From Silurus meridionalis (Eukaryota > Chordata > Actinopteri > Siluriformes > Siluridae), in assembly GCF_014805685.1 (NCBI RefSeq), contig NC_060887.1, forward strand, positions 28,923,963 through 28,987,962: a DNA stretch of 64,000 nt. Direction: 5' to 3'. Shown here in pieces: positions 1 through 10,480 of the stretch (position 1 is the stretch's first letter; the number at the start of each line of letters is the position of its first letter). The notes below the pieces were generated by a model. The model did no database searches, was not told the DNA's origin, and was given only the letters and a program-made list of their open reading frames with translations. Made by a program: the position numbers and the translations under genes.

Positions 1-544
1 TGATCCACCTCTCTCTAGGCTTCAGCTCAAGGCCACGTTTGAAAGGTAGCCATGAAATACTAATGGACTAATTCAGACTAACCTGTTTGCTGCATCCCTG
101 CTTCACACTTCTCGTTTCCATGGTACACCCTGCAGGATGGCAGTGCAGCTGAAGGAGGTGAAGGCCTGAAATTAAACAACACACCATTTTCTTTCATCTC
201 TTTCTAGAGAATTGGATTTTGACTGACCTTTAGTCTATATGTCTGACTTTCAGGTTTGCTTAGTGCAAACAAATGAGTTTTTATTTATGTGAATTTCATG
301 GTTAACAAAACTGTTCGCAAAAATCCCTGCTCTAAACACGGGCCCTGTAATGGGTCAATTAACAAGTTCAGTGCTAGACAATGACATTGGATCATCCGTC
401 TTGAGGTGCTAACTGGCACAACGTGAAGTGGGATATTGGAGGCACCAAAAAAAGTCATGAACACAAATAACCCGGGTAACATTTTATTGTATTCCTGGCA
501 TGGATTTATTGTAGTCTTCTCTCTTTGTTTTGCTCACAAACACA

Positions 545-551
<7 letters not shown>

Positions 552-575
<24 letters not shown>

Positions 576-583
576 TACACACA
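552..583. repeat. (CA)n microsatellite
   Basis: An AC dinucleotide run with one interruption ('cacatacacac'). Confidence 0.9.
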
Positions 584-1789
584 GATGTCTTGGGTTACTT
601 ACTAAGAGGTGATGGCTCCAATATACTGCAGTCTCAGCAGTTCAGTAATGAGTTCATTGTGTGATGACTTGTGGCATATGGTATACACCATATACACGCT
701 GTATTTTGCCTACAGTTAATCAGTCTTTTTACACACTGTTTTCTGGGGATCAGATGATATGCTTTCAGACGTGGCAGTGGCATATTGGGAACATTTAGCT
801 AACCAATGGTTATGAAAATGACTGGATGACAGTATTAATACCTTAATAACCTTATCCTTTCTAAAGTTATGCAAAAGGAATCGGGCCATTTGTTAGGACT
901 AAAATAAACACAAACAATGCAGGCTTCAACAGCCAGTACAGAAGCCTTTATGTGTCCTATATGCAGTAAAATCAAAAAAAGATGTTAGAAAGGGATTAGA
1001 ACAAATGTGGGTGCAGAGTTGAACACTGATAGTGATACAAGCGCTTCCAGCAGTCTGTGGCTCAACAAAACTTCACTGTGGGTCTGGCTGTATCTCTCGT
1101 CTGTTTACGTAAGGATTTGTTTCAGATTTATATGTGATAAATGCATGCTGTGTGCTCTGACATAACCCTTGCCTGAAGGATCTGTCATGAATATGCTTGT
1201 TTTTTGTGTTTTCTGACACTTCACTAGTATTATGACTGCAGGCTATGGAGACTACATACCTTTTTTTTCATGCTGTTAAGAAAATTTGTCAGGAGGAATT
1301 GTTGTTTTAGTGCAGTTCCTACATTAATTTTAGCCACAGTGGATAGGATTTTTCTCTCTTAACCTCTTTAATACATTCTTCGCACTTGTAACTATATGCC
1401 TTTTCCCATTAGGTTTAGTGTAGAGAGTGAATAATCTATCAGAGATAAAACATGACAAAATAGGCAGGATAATATGTAAAATGTAAAAAAAAAAAAGAAA
1501 GTTAAATGTGAATAAAAAAATAAGTGCAAGTAGAAGAAAAGGTACACATTTGTTGAACATTTTATTTTGCAGAGGAAAATATATATTGTTCCAAATAGTT
1601 AAAAAATACAACAAAATTCAAACATGTTTCAAGCAGTATTTAGTTTTGGTTCACAGTGATAAATGTGATAGTGTATAGAGTGAAGGGGGACGCAGGCCAG
1701 AGCAACTCCCCCTTTTGACATACTATAACAAACATGCCAAGCCCATTTCATGCACTTAAAATGTGTGAAAATGGCTCCTGATTAGTCTG

Positions 1790-1793
<4 letters not shown>

Positions 1794-1853
<60 letters not shown>
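1794..1853. repeat. (CT)n-(CA)n compound microsatellite
   Basis: About 22 CT units run directly into about 8 CA units. The two phases share the C, a common product of point mutation followed by slippage. Confidence 0.95.
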
Positions 1854-1854
<1 letters not shown>

Positions 1855-2424
1855 TTCTCAGATCTGTGTTAACACACAGCCTCCTGAGTCAATACTCGGG
1901 TTTCGAAGAGTAAAAAAGCTCTTATTAATGTTATGCCGAGGTTATTCATTAACCATTCCGAAGACACACTTCCTCTGTGTGTTTTGAACCCTTCCTTCTG
2001 TCAATGTGTTAGCTTAGCAAACTGTTCACACATTCATGCTTTTTAGAGCATATGGTTTATATCATCGACAAACACGTTTCTGTTTGCTCACTGGTCATAG
2101 CTTTAATTTTTTACTTCAATGAATAAATGAATGTGCAGAAAAACATTGAGACTTGACTTTGTTAGGTGGTTGAATAGTTTTATGCCCAACCTAAAGAAAT
2201 ATGCAGAGTGTGTTTCTGTGTTTGCTGGGATGGAGGAAGTAGCATGTGTATCTGCTGACCTTGGTGTGTCTGCACTGTGCTGCTGAGAACAATGTATCTA
2301 GTGAGTGTTGTCTTTCCGGGACAAACAGCTGCATCGGTTACTGTGTCCACAAGTCTGCTAATAGTATTGGTCACCCTTTTTCCATTGCAAGTGTGTCTCA
2401 TTAGTATGTGACTCTGATAGATAG

Positions 2425-2543
<119 letters not shown>

Positions 2544-3020
2544 TGCGCTTTTGTTGGACATACTGTTGGCTTAATTTATGTTTCTTTTATGATTATTCAG
2601 TTATCTGTAGTTATAATGGCTTTACCAGTAAGATTTACACACTGTGTTATATAGAAATAAATTGAGTAAAATAATATTCCCAAGTGTAAGTTGCTCATTT
2701 AGATGAATTGCATGCTCTTGTCTTTAGGAATAACATACGCTGTTTCATATTCTGTGTTATACATATTCGTGTAACGTTTAATAATTGATGTCTGTTGGCT
2801 TAATAGTCTTTCAAATCCCTGAACACATGGTATTTGTCAGACTTACTCTGGCGATATATTCTGCATATAGTATATACAATATGTAAATCATAAGAACTAC
2901 AAATCTAATTTCTGTGGCCCATTTTTCCTGCTTGTTGTTTTTCCGTCTGACAGGAGGCTATTAAATGCTACATACATCAATGTAAAAGTACTCAAAGATG
3001 GATTTTTTTTTTTTGTGCAG

Positions 3021-3295
3021 GCTCAGCCTTTATGATGGTCAACACTTCTGGAAGGTTCTCTGGACAGAAAGCTCAACTGGTTGTCCCTCAGCTGAAGGAG
3101 AATGATACACACTGCCTTATATTCCAGTATTATGCAGCCAGTGGTGAGGGCTCCAGTCCAGGACAGCTCTACATCTATGTCAAAGAGAACAACAGTCCAT
3201 TGGGCTTTCCTGTGTGGAACTCTTCTGGACCTGCCTTTCATACATGGAGGCAAGTTGAACTGGCAGTCAGCACCTTCTGGCCCAACTTTTACCAG
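3021..3295 (+). CDS. ptprm: ptprm exon encoding most of the MAM domain
   Basis: The acceptor is 'ttttgtgcag|gctcag' and the donor is 'taccag|gtggga'. The frame starts with two bases completing a split codon, then 91 codons, ending in phase 0. It reads '[19 protein letters not shown]', then '[14 protein letters not shown]' and '[12 protein letters not shown]', the middle of an R2B MAM domain with its conserved cysteine (THC). MAM domains mediate homophilic dimerisation outside the cell. Sequons are visible at NTS, NDT and NSS. It has one more codon than the PTPRM exon as I recall it (SAF for SF), possibly linked to a second AG at 3025-3026 that could act as an alternative acceptor. By analogy this is exon 3. 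Confidence 0.92.
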
Positions 3296-5404
3296 GTGGG
3301 AACTCTTGTTTCTTTATATATCATTGGTAAACTTCTAATGTTCTGTAACTGTAAGTCTAGCAAATGTTGTAATATAAAATATAATTAATATTTTATCCAT
3401 GTGGCTATGCCTATGCATGAGTTCTGCATGATTGCTAATATATACCTACATAAAAGCAAATAAAGGTTTTGTTCATGGTTTATACAGGTGTGTTCCAGAA
3501 TTAGAGACTATGATTGCCAATTTCAATGTTCAGAACAAGTTCCTACAGCTGAGCTTGGTTTTTTTTGTTGATATATGGTTCATATAGCACTGATGTATTT
3601 GTGGACTGACTTACTGACTTAAGTTAGAACGCCTCGCCGATTAGTGTTTAAGCTCAGTGTGCTTTTAAACACTGAGTCACCTAATGCACATAATGATTTA
3701 ATAAGCAAAACATCAAAAACAAACTTTAATTCAAGGTCAGAACAAATATACTGAACTCTCGCACAATGCTGTCATAGCCCTTTGAGTTCAAAAAAATGTT
3801 TAGTACTTTAACACAACAACGAAAAACTTCTCTGAGACAAACACAAGTTAAAAACCTTGCAAGTCAAAGGGGAGTTGCTTATTACTATATATAACTGGGG
3901 AAATGCAAATGTAAACAGTACCAAGGATGTTGAATGGATGTATAGCATGTGTATATTGTATATAGTCCTGGAACAAACACTTTATGAACACCACAGTTCT
4001 TCTTTACAAGTCTACAGTATCCAGATAGGATTATCTAGGTATGATACTTAGGGTTAAACTACTTTTGGGATGCACAGATCTTCAGGATATTCATATGAAA
4101 TCATCCACAATGGTAGATGATGAAACAAAAATGCAAAAATCTCCCTGCAGAATTAGAAATAAGTTATAACATAACACAACACCTCACAAAACAACACAAC
4201 ATATAAAGATTGTGATACTGAGAAAATACACATAACTCATCATCATTACACACCTGTATAGATATACATTATCCCAACATACAGTAATGATCTAGGTTGC
4301 TTGAAACAGGTGCTGTGCTGTCAGCATTAACAGAAGCAGTCTTTATGACAGCTGACTACAGAATAAGACTATAAATTGTTTCTGTTTCATCTACGAAACA
4401 ACTACAAACACATAAACAAATTAAACATTTTGTATGGAAACCCCAAACCATATCGTTAGAAGAATCTTAAAAAGTGTCTATAGAACAGTTAGAAATGTTG
4501 GGCTTGATATCATTAACCTTAATAGAAAACGTGGTGCTACTGTCATCATAATGTTTGTGAATTTCAGAGCTTCCTTTGGTATCATACACTACAGAGAATC
4601 CTAATTAATTCAGTTCACATAACAAGCTTATTCACATTTAAGATGTAACCAGTAGGCTGCCCTGGTAGGCTGATTTGACACATGCCATGCTGGAGTAGCA
4701 CTGCCTGTTGATCCTTGTAGGGAATCCATTCTAATTGCAACAGAAAGTTCCAATTACTTCTTGCAAAATCGACTCCCGGTGCTCTTGCAGCTGATTCTTT
4801 ACTGCTCCTCAAGGTCTGGCTGAATAGAGGCAGAATAAGAACCAGTCTCTGCACTTCGGTCGTTCAGTAAGGACACAGCATGCACCGTTAATGGTTGAAA
4901 GTCATTGTGTGAAGGAGTGGCACCATAGGAAACCTTTTTGTGACAGAATAGATCTTTCATTGACTCAACTGGAGATGAACATTTTAGCACAATTGGGAGA
5001 AAAGAGGCAGCAAAAGTACCATGGTTTAGTCAGAGAAGGGACGTGTTACTCAGTGTTTGTCAGGATATAACATAAGGTTAAAGATAGGAAGGACTTCAGA
5101 GAACTTGCTTCTGTAGCCCTTAATACAAAGACTTCAGTGGTCTTTTTACAAAAAGGGATTCACCAGAAGGTCAGAAGGGAGGTCGTTTTAACTTTTGGGC
5201 ATTCAACAGTTTGCTTGTTACCTTGGGTTTTGATAAGCATGCACTACATCTGCAACTTGTGAATTCACTGAACTAAAATTCAGAAATATGCCGTTATAAC
5301 GTTGGACATGATGTGGTGTCTAAACAGTTCAGAGACAAATTTTTACTATAGTTTTTTTAATGTATTCCAGACTTGTTACATAGCCATTTGTATTTAATTA
5401 TGAT

Positions 5405-6208
5405 TACCGTATTTTTCGGAATATAAGCCGCTACTTTTTTTTCCACATTTTGAACCCCGCGGCTTAAACAACCAAGAGGCTAATTTATGAATTTTTTCTG
5501 GGTTTTTCCCGTTTTTACAAACTTCAAGCCAAAAAACTGAACCCCATAACATTAGACCAATGAAATTTTCAAACGGAAACGAAAAAACGCACCTCACCTG
5601 TGTTCTGAGCTGCACGGCTTCGGGAGAAAAACTTCCATCGGGTGATTTTTAAACGCACGACGATGACAAAAGATAAACTCCCAAAAGAAATAGTTGTGAA
5701 AGGAAGGAGGAAGACAGTGAACAATGACTTTCTTGGTAGGCTACTGTTTAGATACAAGCCGTTGTAACGTGTTGAGTCTGGGTGAAGGGAGAGCTCGCTA
5801 ACTCCAGTTGCAAATGAAATCATATAAGCACAGACAGGTTTCCAAAACTCGTGCTTTTTTATTTTTCTTGGCAACAGCGTTATGGGTTTGTCAAAGAAAC
5901 TTAGAAATCAGAGCATCAGAAAATAATAAGGACATAATCCTCGTCTTGAACACACGCAGTAATACTGGAAAAATGCAGTGGCATGCTATTCCCAAACTAC
6001 CGCTATGCTCCTAAAGGAAGCGTAACATATTTCACCCGTTACACCGTGTGTAACGTGTCTTTCGTTAAAGCCTGTGTAAAGTTCATTAGTGTAGACACCT
6101 GTGGCTTATAGACAGGTGCGGCTTATTTATGTTAAAAATAAAAATTTTGTAAAATTCAGTGGGTGCGGCTTATATAAGGGTGCGCTTTATAGTCCGGAAA
6201 TTACGGTA
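5405..6208. mobile_element. non-autonomous pogo-like Tc1/mariner element, copy 1
   Basis: The element is exactly 800 bp (5407-6206), flanked by TA on both sides as expected for Tc1/mariner targets. The terminal inverted repeats (TIRs) are 'ccgtatttttcggaatata' on the left and, reading inward, 'ccgtaatttccggactata' on the right. The subterminal sequence ('tataagccgc', 'gaaccccgcggctta') is shared with the copy at 22789-23691, which lies in the opposite orientation. Copy 2 keeps a stretch that translates as '(N)MDEVPLTFDL'-like pogo/Tigger transposase on its minus strand; copy 1 lacks it, so it is an internally deleted derivative. The 101-aa minus-strand ORF inside is shared with copy 2 only because the DNA is repeated. 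Confidence 0.88.
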
Positions 6209-7079
6209 ATCAAATGTTTTTTTCCATTTTATTTTATTTATATTTATACAAATTATTGATGGCTCAAGAGTTTGACGGAAGGAAGGAACAAGAAAAGCCT
6301 CTGCGATAGATATTTCAAAAAAATGGAATATGGAATACTTGCACATGTTTTTGGTATTGTGTTATTCCTGTTTTAATTACAGTTAAAGCATTTGAGCTTA
6401 TACAGTTTCCAGTTTTAATCAATATATTTCTCAGTAGCAGGAGGTAATTAAGGTTACTCATCCACGTCTAGCAGCTTCTATCAATTTTCCCCTTCATTCA
6501 GTCACAGAAATTTGCGTTTAATTTCTAAACTAAGAAGGTGGGTTAATGCTAATCTAGTAGTTGCAAATGGTTTGCAAATGGAGTTTTGTTACCTAGAACA
6601 AGGTTAAAACTGAATTTGTAAATGTTCAGTTTTATTTAATTCCTTCATCAAAGGAATGCAGAACTAACTCAGACAGCTGAATGGCTGAAGTGGTTTAATT
6701 TGAATGCTTAACCATTAATGATTACTTCACGGCTACTTCATTTTGCAGTGATTAAGTTTTGCGCTGGTACAACACATTAACACTTTTGACTAGTGCAATG
6801 ATCTATGAGCAGATTAAATTGATCTATTTAAAATTGTGTGCAAGGAAAATAAATGCATACTATATATTATTATACACAATATAATAAATACATTCTATGA
6901 AGAAAAGAAACAAATATGTAATATAATCTTTGGTCTGATGAGCTGCTAGTTAAATCATTTCTAAAAATATACAAGGGTCGTCGTATACATTGATGACCCC
7001 TGATCTAGAGTTAAACTGCTTCCCAGCAACAGACAAGCTGCATGTAGCCATGTATACGATGTAAATTATTATCATATGG

Positions 7080-8090
7080 TTGCAGCTCTCTAGAGGACAA
7101 AGGGAATTCTAAATGAAACTTGAGGTCCCTAGAGAAATAACTAACACTTACTGGGTATTTAGGGTGGTTGGCAGGAGACACTTCTCCATCTTCGCAGCTC
7201 TCTTTTTCAATGCCACAGCAAGTTGTTATTGGAGAATACAGTTGCGACTTCTTAATAGTACAATGATTAACAATAGAACGTGCAATCTATGTTATTGTAG
7301 CTAATTAGCAATGGAGAGGTAATTATGGGTTTGCATAATTGCACAGTATCTTAAGTGTTTGTCAAAATGAAACCACCTGGTACTGAGAATTTACTTTGTC
7401 TCTTATTTTGTAATTAGAGGGTTTGTGTTTTTCTCCTTTCTCATCTCCCTTTGCACTTTTCTTCCACTGTACAATGTGAGAACATCACTAGTTCTAATTA
7501 CTTCTCCAGTTTGGTCGATTTGGAAAACTTTTAATAAATAACAGCACACAGTTTGAATATGCTAATGTCTATGGCCTGGTGCTCTCTGATCTTCACTGAC
7601 ATTTTGTGCTGAAGTATGTTATTGTGCTTCAGTTTATAGCATCTGGATTACAATTAGATGTGAGGAAAAACACCACTCGTGCATGATCAGATTTGCAAAT
7701 GAAAGGGGAGTATTTGCAGCTCGAAGAACAATGATATATATATATGTATATATGTTATAATGTATGTTGATTCTTAAGTAGCCATCATAGGTTTTGTAAT
7801 TGAGCAATTATAAATTCAGCTAATGAAAACAGTCTAACAATAGAGAGCCTGTGGCACATTGGCCATATTTATAAAACCCATGGGGATCAAAACTTTTTTA
7901 CTGTGCAGTGTGGTGACACACATCAACACCAAAGATTTAATCTCCCGGCAGCTCGCCATGACATTTAACATGCCCAAGACTGGATTTTCATTTTCTTTTA
8001 AATTAGCCCCTCATAAAGCTCTAATTAGTGGCCAGACAACGTACAACTGTTTCTCAGACTGATGCGGAATTGAAATCAATTTAAACCTAT
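7080..8090. promoter_or_regulatory. candidate conserved intronic element (homeodomain/POU-type sites)
   Basis: This stretch is free of recognisable repeats. It contains the palindrome 'ctaattag' at 7301-7308, 'taatta' at 7320-7325, 'tttgcataattgca' at about 7330-7343 and the perfect palindrome 'atttgcaaat' at 7691-7700. Clusters of such homeodomain and POU-type sites are typical of conserved non-coding elements in developmental genes. That is only an inference; AT-rich introns produce such words by chance. Confidence 0.25.
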
Positions 8091-9713
8091 TTGAATGGTC
8101 TAAAAAGCATCTAGTTTGAACGGCTGCTCAGTGTTATTTAGTGCTAATGACTTTACATTGGAGTGACACACTCGAGTCATACTAGGCAACGTAAATGGGT
8201 TTGAGGGAAAACTGTCACCTGTTGTTATTATTGATCCATGAATTTCATTTAATAGTAGAAAGAAAGGTTTATTAAATAGAATGATTTTTTAGACAAGCTG
8301 ACCACTGCCCTGTTTTTCAATATAATACAGATTTTTGTATTAAATCAAGGGCAGACAAAATATATTTGAAAGAGTTTACACTTTTATGGACAGAGAAAGA
8401 AAAAAAAGAAGAAGAAGAAGACATTTTCACTGCATGACATATTTTTTTGGCATGTTATTTATCTTATAATGAGGAGGAGGTCTACTTTCTTGAGTTTCTC
8501 TCAAGATATCATGTCATCTCTTGGAGTTTTACCATTGGCACTGCCACTGAAATCCAAACTCTATATCTTGATTTCTGTAAAGCTACTGTGCAAAAAAAGT
8601 CTACTGTTTAAAGCTCTTTAAGAAGAATTGATGTCCTGTAAATACTGTTATTTATATTCTGCAGATCCATGTAAATAGTATTGGACTGCATTTAAAGCTT
8701 TCAGATTCCGTGTAGATCGCTAAGATTATTACTTTTTCACTCTCTGCATTTCATATTTTCCGCTGTATCTGTACTCTCACAAACACATTTTTTCCATTAG
8801 TTGTCTTTTTACCATTCCACAGTCCTGACAGAGCCTTAAAAACTACGAAACATAATAACTTGACCATTTTTCCTATCCTCTCACAAATTGGCAAGTCACT
8901 TTCAAAAGTTATTGAGTTAGCAGAAGGATGGAAGAAGTAAAAGATAATTAGAGACACTGAGTGGAAATTATTGGATAAGTAGGTGCTGTTTGCACATGTC
9001 AAGTCCATAGCAAGCCTCCAGAAATCCGAGCACACAGGAAAAAGCAGCATGTGTGTTTTAACCAGTTGCTTCCTGAGTGATAGGAGTAGTGAGACTTTTT
9101 CCTTTTCCTCTGTCATGCTTTCTCTCCATCTGTTGTGTGGTCTGGTGTTAAGAGTGAGAGTAGGACACTACATAGTAGTGTTTAAAAAAAAATATCAATT
9201 GTTAGACCGGTCTCAGCAGCTGCTATTAGTAACCCAAAACAGTAATGTAAAGAGGTCATGGAAACCTGACTCTGTGCTCCACCAAGGCCAATGGGAATTT
9301 AGTTTTCTCACAACAGCAAGCGTCCTGTTGGATCTGATGAATGTATGTAAAGAACAGACTACCTAACACAGTCAATCCTTCTCTAAATATATAGGAGCAA
9401 ACAAATACAGTGGGCCCCTTACAACTAACCAGCTGTTCATTGCTTGTACAGTTATGAGCCATTCCAACAGTCTGACCAGTCCTGCAGTTATTGTTTTTTA
9501 CACTCCAAATGTTCTGATAAATATGAACAAAATAATCTTGTTACTAATTATGAACGGATGAATACAGTAACATGCATGCTATGAGGTGAATGACAAACTT
9601 CATGTGTCACCACCTGCTCCCATGGGAATCTGAAACTCCTGAGTCATTTCTATAACAGTAACCTGAGTTCTTCATGTTGAGAAGTGTTTTGGTGTCATAT
9701 TAGTCATTAAACA

Positions 9714-9751
9714 TCTCTCTTTCTCTCTCTCCTTCTCATTCTCTCCCTCTC

Positions 9752-9810
<59 letters not shown>

Positions 9811-9833
9811 CTCTCTCTCTTTCTTTCTCCTTT

Positions 9834-9869
<36 letters not shown>

Positions 9870-9889
9870 CTCTTTCTCTGCACTTCTCC

Positions 9890-9946
<57 letters not shown>
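9714..9946. repeat. long interrupted (CT)n tract
   Basis: About 230 bases of nearly pure pyrimidine, mostly CT units with a few interruptions ('gcctctctc', 'ttgctctttc', 'cacttctcc'). Pyrimidine-rich sequence continues to the exon acceptor at 10013. Confidence 0.97.
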
Positions 9947-9948
<2 letters not shown>

Positions 9949-10013
9949 ATATTCTGTTTCTCTAACTCTCTCTTACTCTCTGTTTCTTACTCTCTCTTTC
10001 TCTAACTCACTAG

Positions 10014-10092
10014 CTCATCTTTGAAGTTGTGACCTCAGGACAGCCCGGGTTGCTGGCTATTAAGGACATTTCCCTCCAGGGACATCAGTGCA
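10014..10092 (+). CDS. ptprm: ptprm exon encoding the end of the MAM domain
   Basis: A 79-base exon with acceptor 'ctaactcactag' and a strong donor 'gca|gtaagt'. It begins in phase 0 and ends with one base of a split codon. It reads 'LIFEVVTSGQPGLLAIKDIS' and then ends in GHQC, matching the PTPRM MAM C-terminus (VIFEVITSGHQGYLAIDEV then GHPC). The usual 'AID(D/E)' motif is 'AIKD' here, and an aromatic residue before it is Leu, so this is the least conserved exon in the window. It is embedded between two CT repeat tracts (9714-9946 and 10099-10156). Confidence 0.88.
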
Positions 10093-10096
10093 GTAA

Positions 10097-10098
<2 letters not shown>

Positions 10099-10156
<58 letters not shown>
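10099..10156. repeat. (TC)n microsatellite abutting a splice donor
   Basis: 29 TC units begin six bases after the exon/intron boundary at 10092/10093. Confidence 0.97.
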
Positions 10157-10162
<6 letters not shown>

Positions 10163-10403
10163 CTTTACCTATGCACCATGAAACACATGTATTTTGTTCC
10201 AACGTGCCAAAGCCTGAATACTAAAATATTATGAGAATGTACAGTAAAATAAACATTTACCAGCTTTATTGTGCCTTGCTGCTTTAATGAACCTTAATTC
10301 TGAACTAGTCAGGATGCTTTTTTACATTTACTAATCCAGCACTGTTTCCTGGTAGTGGACTAATTAAGCAAGTGTTAACTAAACTTTTAGATATGAATAT
10401 CTA

Positions 10404-10406
<3 letters not shown>

Positions 10407-10478
<72 letters not shown>
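10407..10478. repeat. (TA)36 microsatellite
   Basis: A perfect TA dinucleotide run. Confidence 0.97.

Positions 10479-10480
<2 letters not shown>

Larger units (their letters stand above)
3296..10013 (+). other. intron between MAM exons (6.7 kb)
   Basis: Non-coding. It holds a pogo-like DNA element at 5405-6208, a homeodomain-site-rich stretch near 7080-8090 and a long CT block just before the next acceptor. The stretches 3296-5400, 6210-7080 and 8090-9710 show only AT-rich unique-looking DNA. The ORFs at 8751-9116 (minus) and 8983-9366 (plus) overlap each other on opposite strands and have no domain or splice support. Confidence 0.7.

Noticed and set aside
5569..5874. Minus-strand 101-aa frame nearly identical to the plus-strand frame at 23069-23350
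   Set aside because: The similarity comes from the two copies of the same pogo-like element. The frame does not resemble a transposase and is closed differently in each copy.
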